From Deltaproteobacteria bacterium (GTDB lineage: Bacteria; JAGRBM01; JAHCIT01), in contig JAHCIT010000003.1 of the NCBI GenBank assembly GCA_026129095.1, positions 62,001 to 126,000 of the forward strand: a stretch of 64,000 bases of DNA, read 5' to 3'. The position numbers and the translations under genes are program-made. The notes beneath the pieces were generated by a model. It was not told the origin of the DNA. It did no database searches and was given only the letters and a program-made list of their open reading frames with translations. Positions within the stretch are counted from its first letter, which is position 1, and the number at the start of each line of letters is the position of its first letter. Of the stretch, positions 63,302-64,000 are shown piece by piece.

Positions 63302-63772
63302 ATGTCCGATATGACGGAAAACGAGGAAACTCAGGAGTCTTCCGAAAGCTCGCGTGCTCCCTCGCCGCCACCAGTGCCGATCCGGACCATGCTGGAGGAG
63401 ATCGTGCGTGATGTGGTGTCGATGCCTGATGCCGTGCGGATCGATGAATCCGAACGGGATGAGGACGGCGACCGGTTTACGCTCTACGAAATCAATGTGG
63501 ATCCCTCCGATCTCGGCAAGGTGATTGGCAAGAATGGCCGCACGGCACGTGCCCTGCGGGCGATGGTGAATGCACTGGCCGCCCGGAGCCGCGTCCAGGC
63601 CGAGATGGAAATCGTCGAGCCCGAAGGCTCACGGCCGCCCGCCCGCGATGCCCGTGACGATGCTGGCGGCGACGATGCCAGTGATGATGGTGATGATGAC
63701 GGTGCGGACGACGAGACGGCCGATGACGGTGAAGAAGAAGCCGGCGGCGACGACGACAGCCGCGACGACTGA
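63302..63772 (+). CDS. khpA: KH-domain RNA-binding protein with long acidic tail (KhpA-like)
   Basis: A 156-residue protein. From ATG 63302 (GGAG at 63292-63295) there is an N-terminal polar Glu/Ser/Pro-rich lead (about 1-28), then the KhpA region with TMLEEIVRDVVSMPDAV and the KH signature DLGKVIGKNGRTARALRAMV (GxxG intact), then a ~42-residue Asp/Glu/Gly tail (DDAGGDDASDDGDDDGADD). Typical KhpA is about 75-80 residues, so the lead and tail are additions. It probably binds RNA in ribosome-related or cell-shape functions. The end of its coding region overlaps the rimM start by 50 bp in a different frame. Confidence 0.88.
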   Translation: MSDMTENEETQESSESSRAPSPPPVPIRTMLEEIVRDVVSMPDAVRIDESERDEDGDRFTLYEINVDPSDLGKVIGKNGRTARALRAMVNALAARSRVQAEMEIVEPEGSRPPARDARDDAGGDDASDDGDDDGADDETADDGEEEAGGDDDSRDD

Positions 63773-64000
63773 CGCGGGAAATCCTTCCCGCGCCCCCAGC
63801 CAGTGGATCGAGCTTGGCCGGGTGGTGAAACCCCACGCACTGAAGGGTGCTCTCAAGGTGATGATCTGGAGCGGTTCGGGCGATAATCTTCGCCCGGAAA
63901 TCCCGCTGCGCCTGGAGCATTCCGAATCAGGCACCATGGATGTCTCCATCGTTCGCGCCGCACCCGCCGGAAACTGTTTCCATCTGGTCCTGAAAGAGAT
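63723..64000 (+). CDS. rimM: Ribosome maturation factor RimM, 5' part only
   Basis: A frame open to the right edge encodes WIELGRVVKPHALKGALKVM and SGSGDNLRPEIPLRLEHSES, the first beta-barrel domain of RimM, a 16S/30S maturation factor. Its start is inside khpA: ATG 63723 gives MTVKKKPAATTTAATTD and GTG 63729 is also possible; the RimM fold itself begins near 63804. Both starts lie in the acidic-tail coding region, +2 relative to khpA. The C-terminal PRC-barrel part lies outside. The family and the position after khpA make the call secure despite truncation. Confidence 0.9.
   Translation, partial: MTVKKKPAATTTAATTDAGNPSRAPSQWIELGRVVKPHALKGALKVMIWSGSGDNLRPEIPLRLEHSESGTMDVSIVRAAPAGNCFHLVLKE

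Overview
The window is 64 kb of GC-rich, gene-dense bacterial chromosome with no rRNA, insertion sequence, prophage or CRISPR array. Gene orders such as rpoN-hpf-ptsN-hprK-rapZ-EIIA-ptsH, topA-trmFO-xerC-hslVU-argBDF, pgpA-cinA and ftsH-folP-cdaA-cdaR-glmM-pdxJ-nnr-tsaE-lysC-cimA resemble those of Geobacter-like and other former Deltaproteobacteria. LysM, SLT transglycosylase, CpoB-like and DnaJ/TPR/HEAT proteins fit a Gram-negative envelope. The species cannot be named from the sequence. Start codons other than ATG and 4-bp stop/start overlaps are common.

Layout. 1-6.3 kb: the 3' part of a giant, probably exported protein. 6.4-13.7 kb: pyrG with a strong promoter, then sigma-54, ribosome hibernation factor and a regulatory PTS branch (PtsN, HPr kinase, RapZ, mannose-type EIIA, HPr) without Enzyme I. 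13.7-29.6 kb: one long co-directional run from cpoB through DNA uptake (dprA), topology and tRNA modification (topA, trmFO), XerC, the HslVU protease, three arginine genes and DnaJ and HEAT proteins. 29.6-33.0 kb (minus strand): an HD-GYP protein and a HEAT protein with related N-terminal domains, plus a DUF1844 protein. 33.2-37.2 kb: a two-component system, SRPBCC, SprT-like and thioesterase genes. 37.2-44.9 kb: cinA, pgpA, an enoyl-CoA hydratase, rph, rdgB, tRNA-Pro, an unknown exported protein, Old Yellow Enzyme and pgsA. 45-51 kb: TPR-AIM24, SLT transglycosylase, orphan ParA, GGDEF and a ChaN-like protein. 51-62.8 kb: ftsH, folP, the c-di-AMP locus, glmM, pdxJ, nnr, tsaE, lysC and cimA. 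63-64 kb: rpsP, khpA and the start of rimM.

The most notable find is the 155-nt leader of cimA. It encodes a 10-residue peptide, MAALSISIII, ending in an isoleucine-rich run, followed by mutually exclusive hairpins and an intrinsic terminator with seven Ts. This has the layout of a ribosome-mediated isoleucine attenuator in front of citramalate synthase, the first enzyme of threonine-independent isoleucine synthesis. Other points of interest are the domain shared by the neighbouring HD-GYP and HEAT proteins, a basic insertion in TopA, a possible zinc-ribbon extension upstream of PgpA, a sigma-54-like site in front of rpoN, and the KhpA acidic tail that overlaps the start of rimM.
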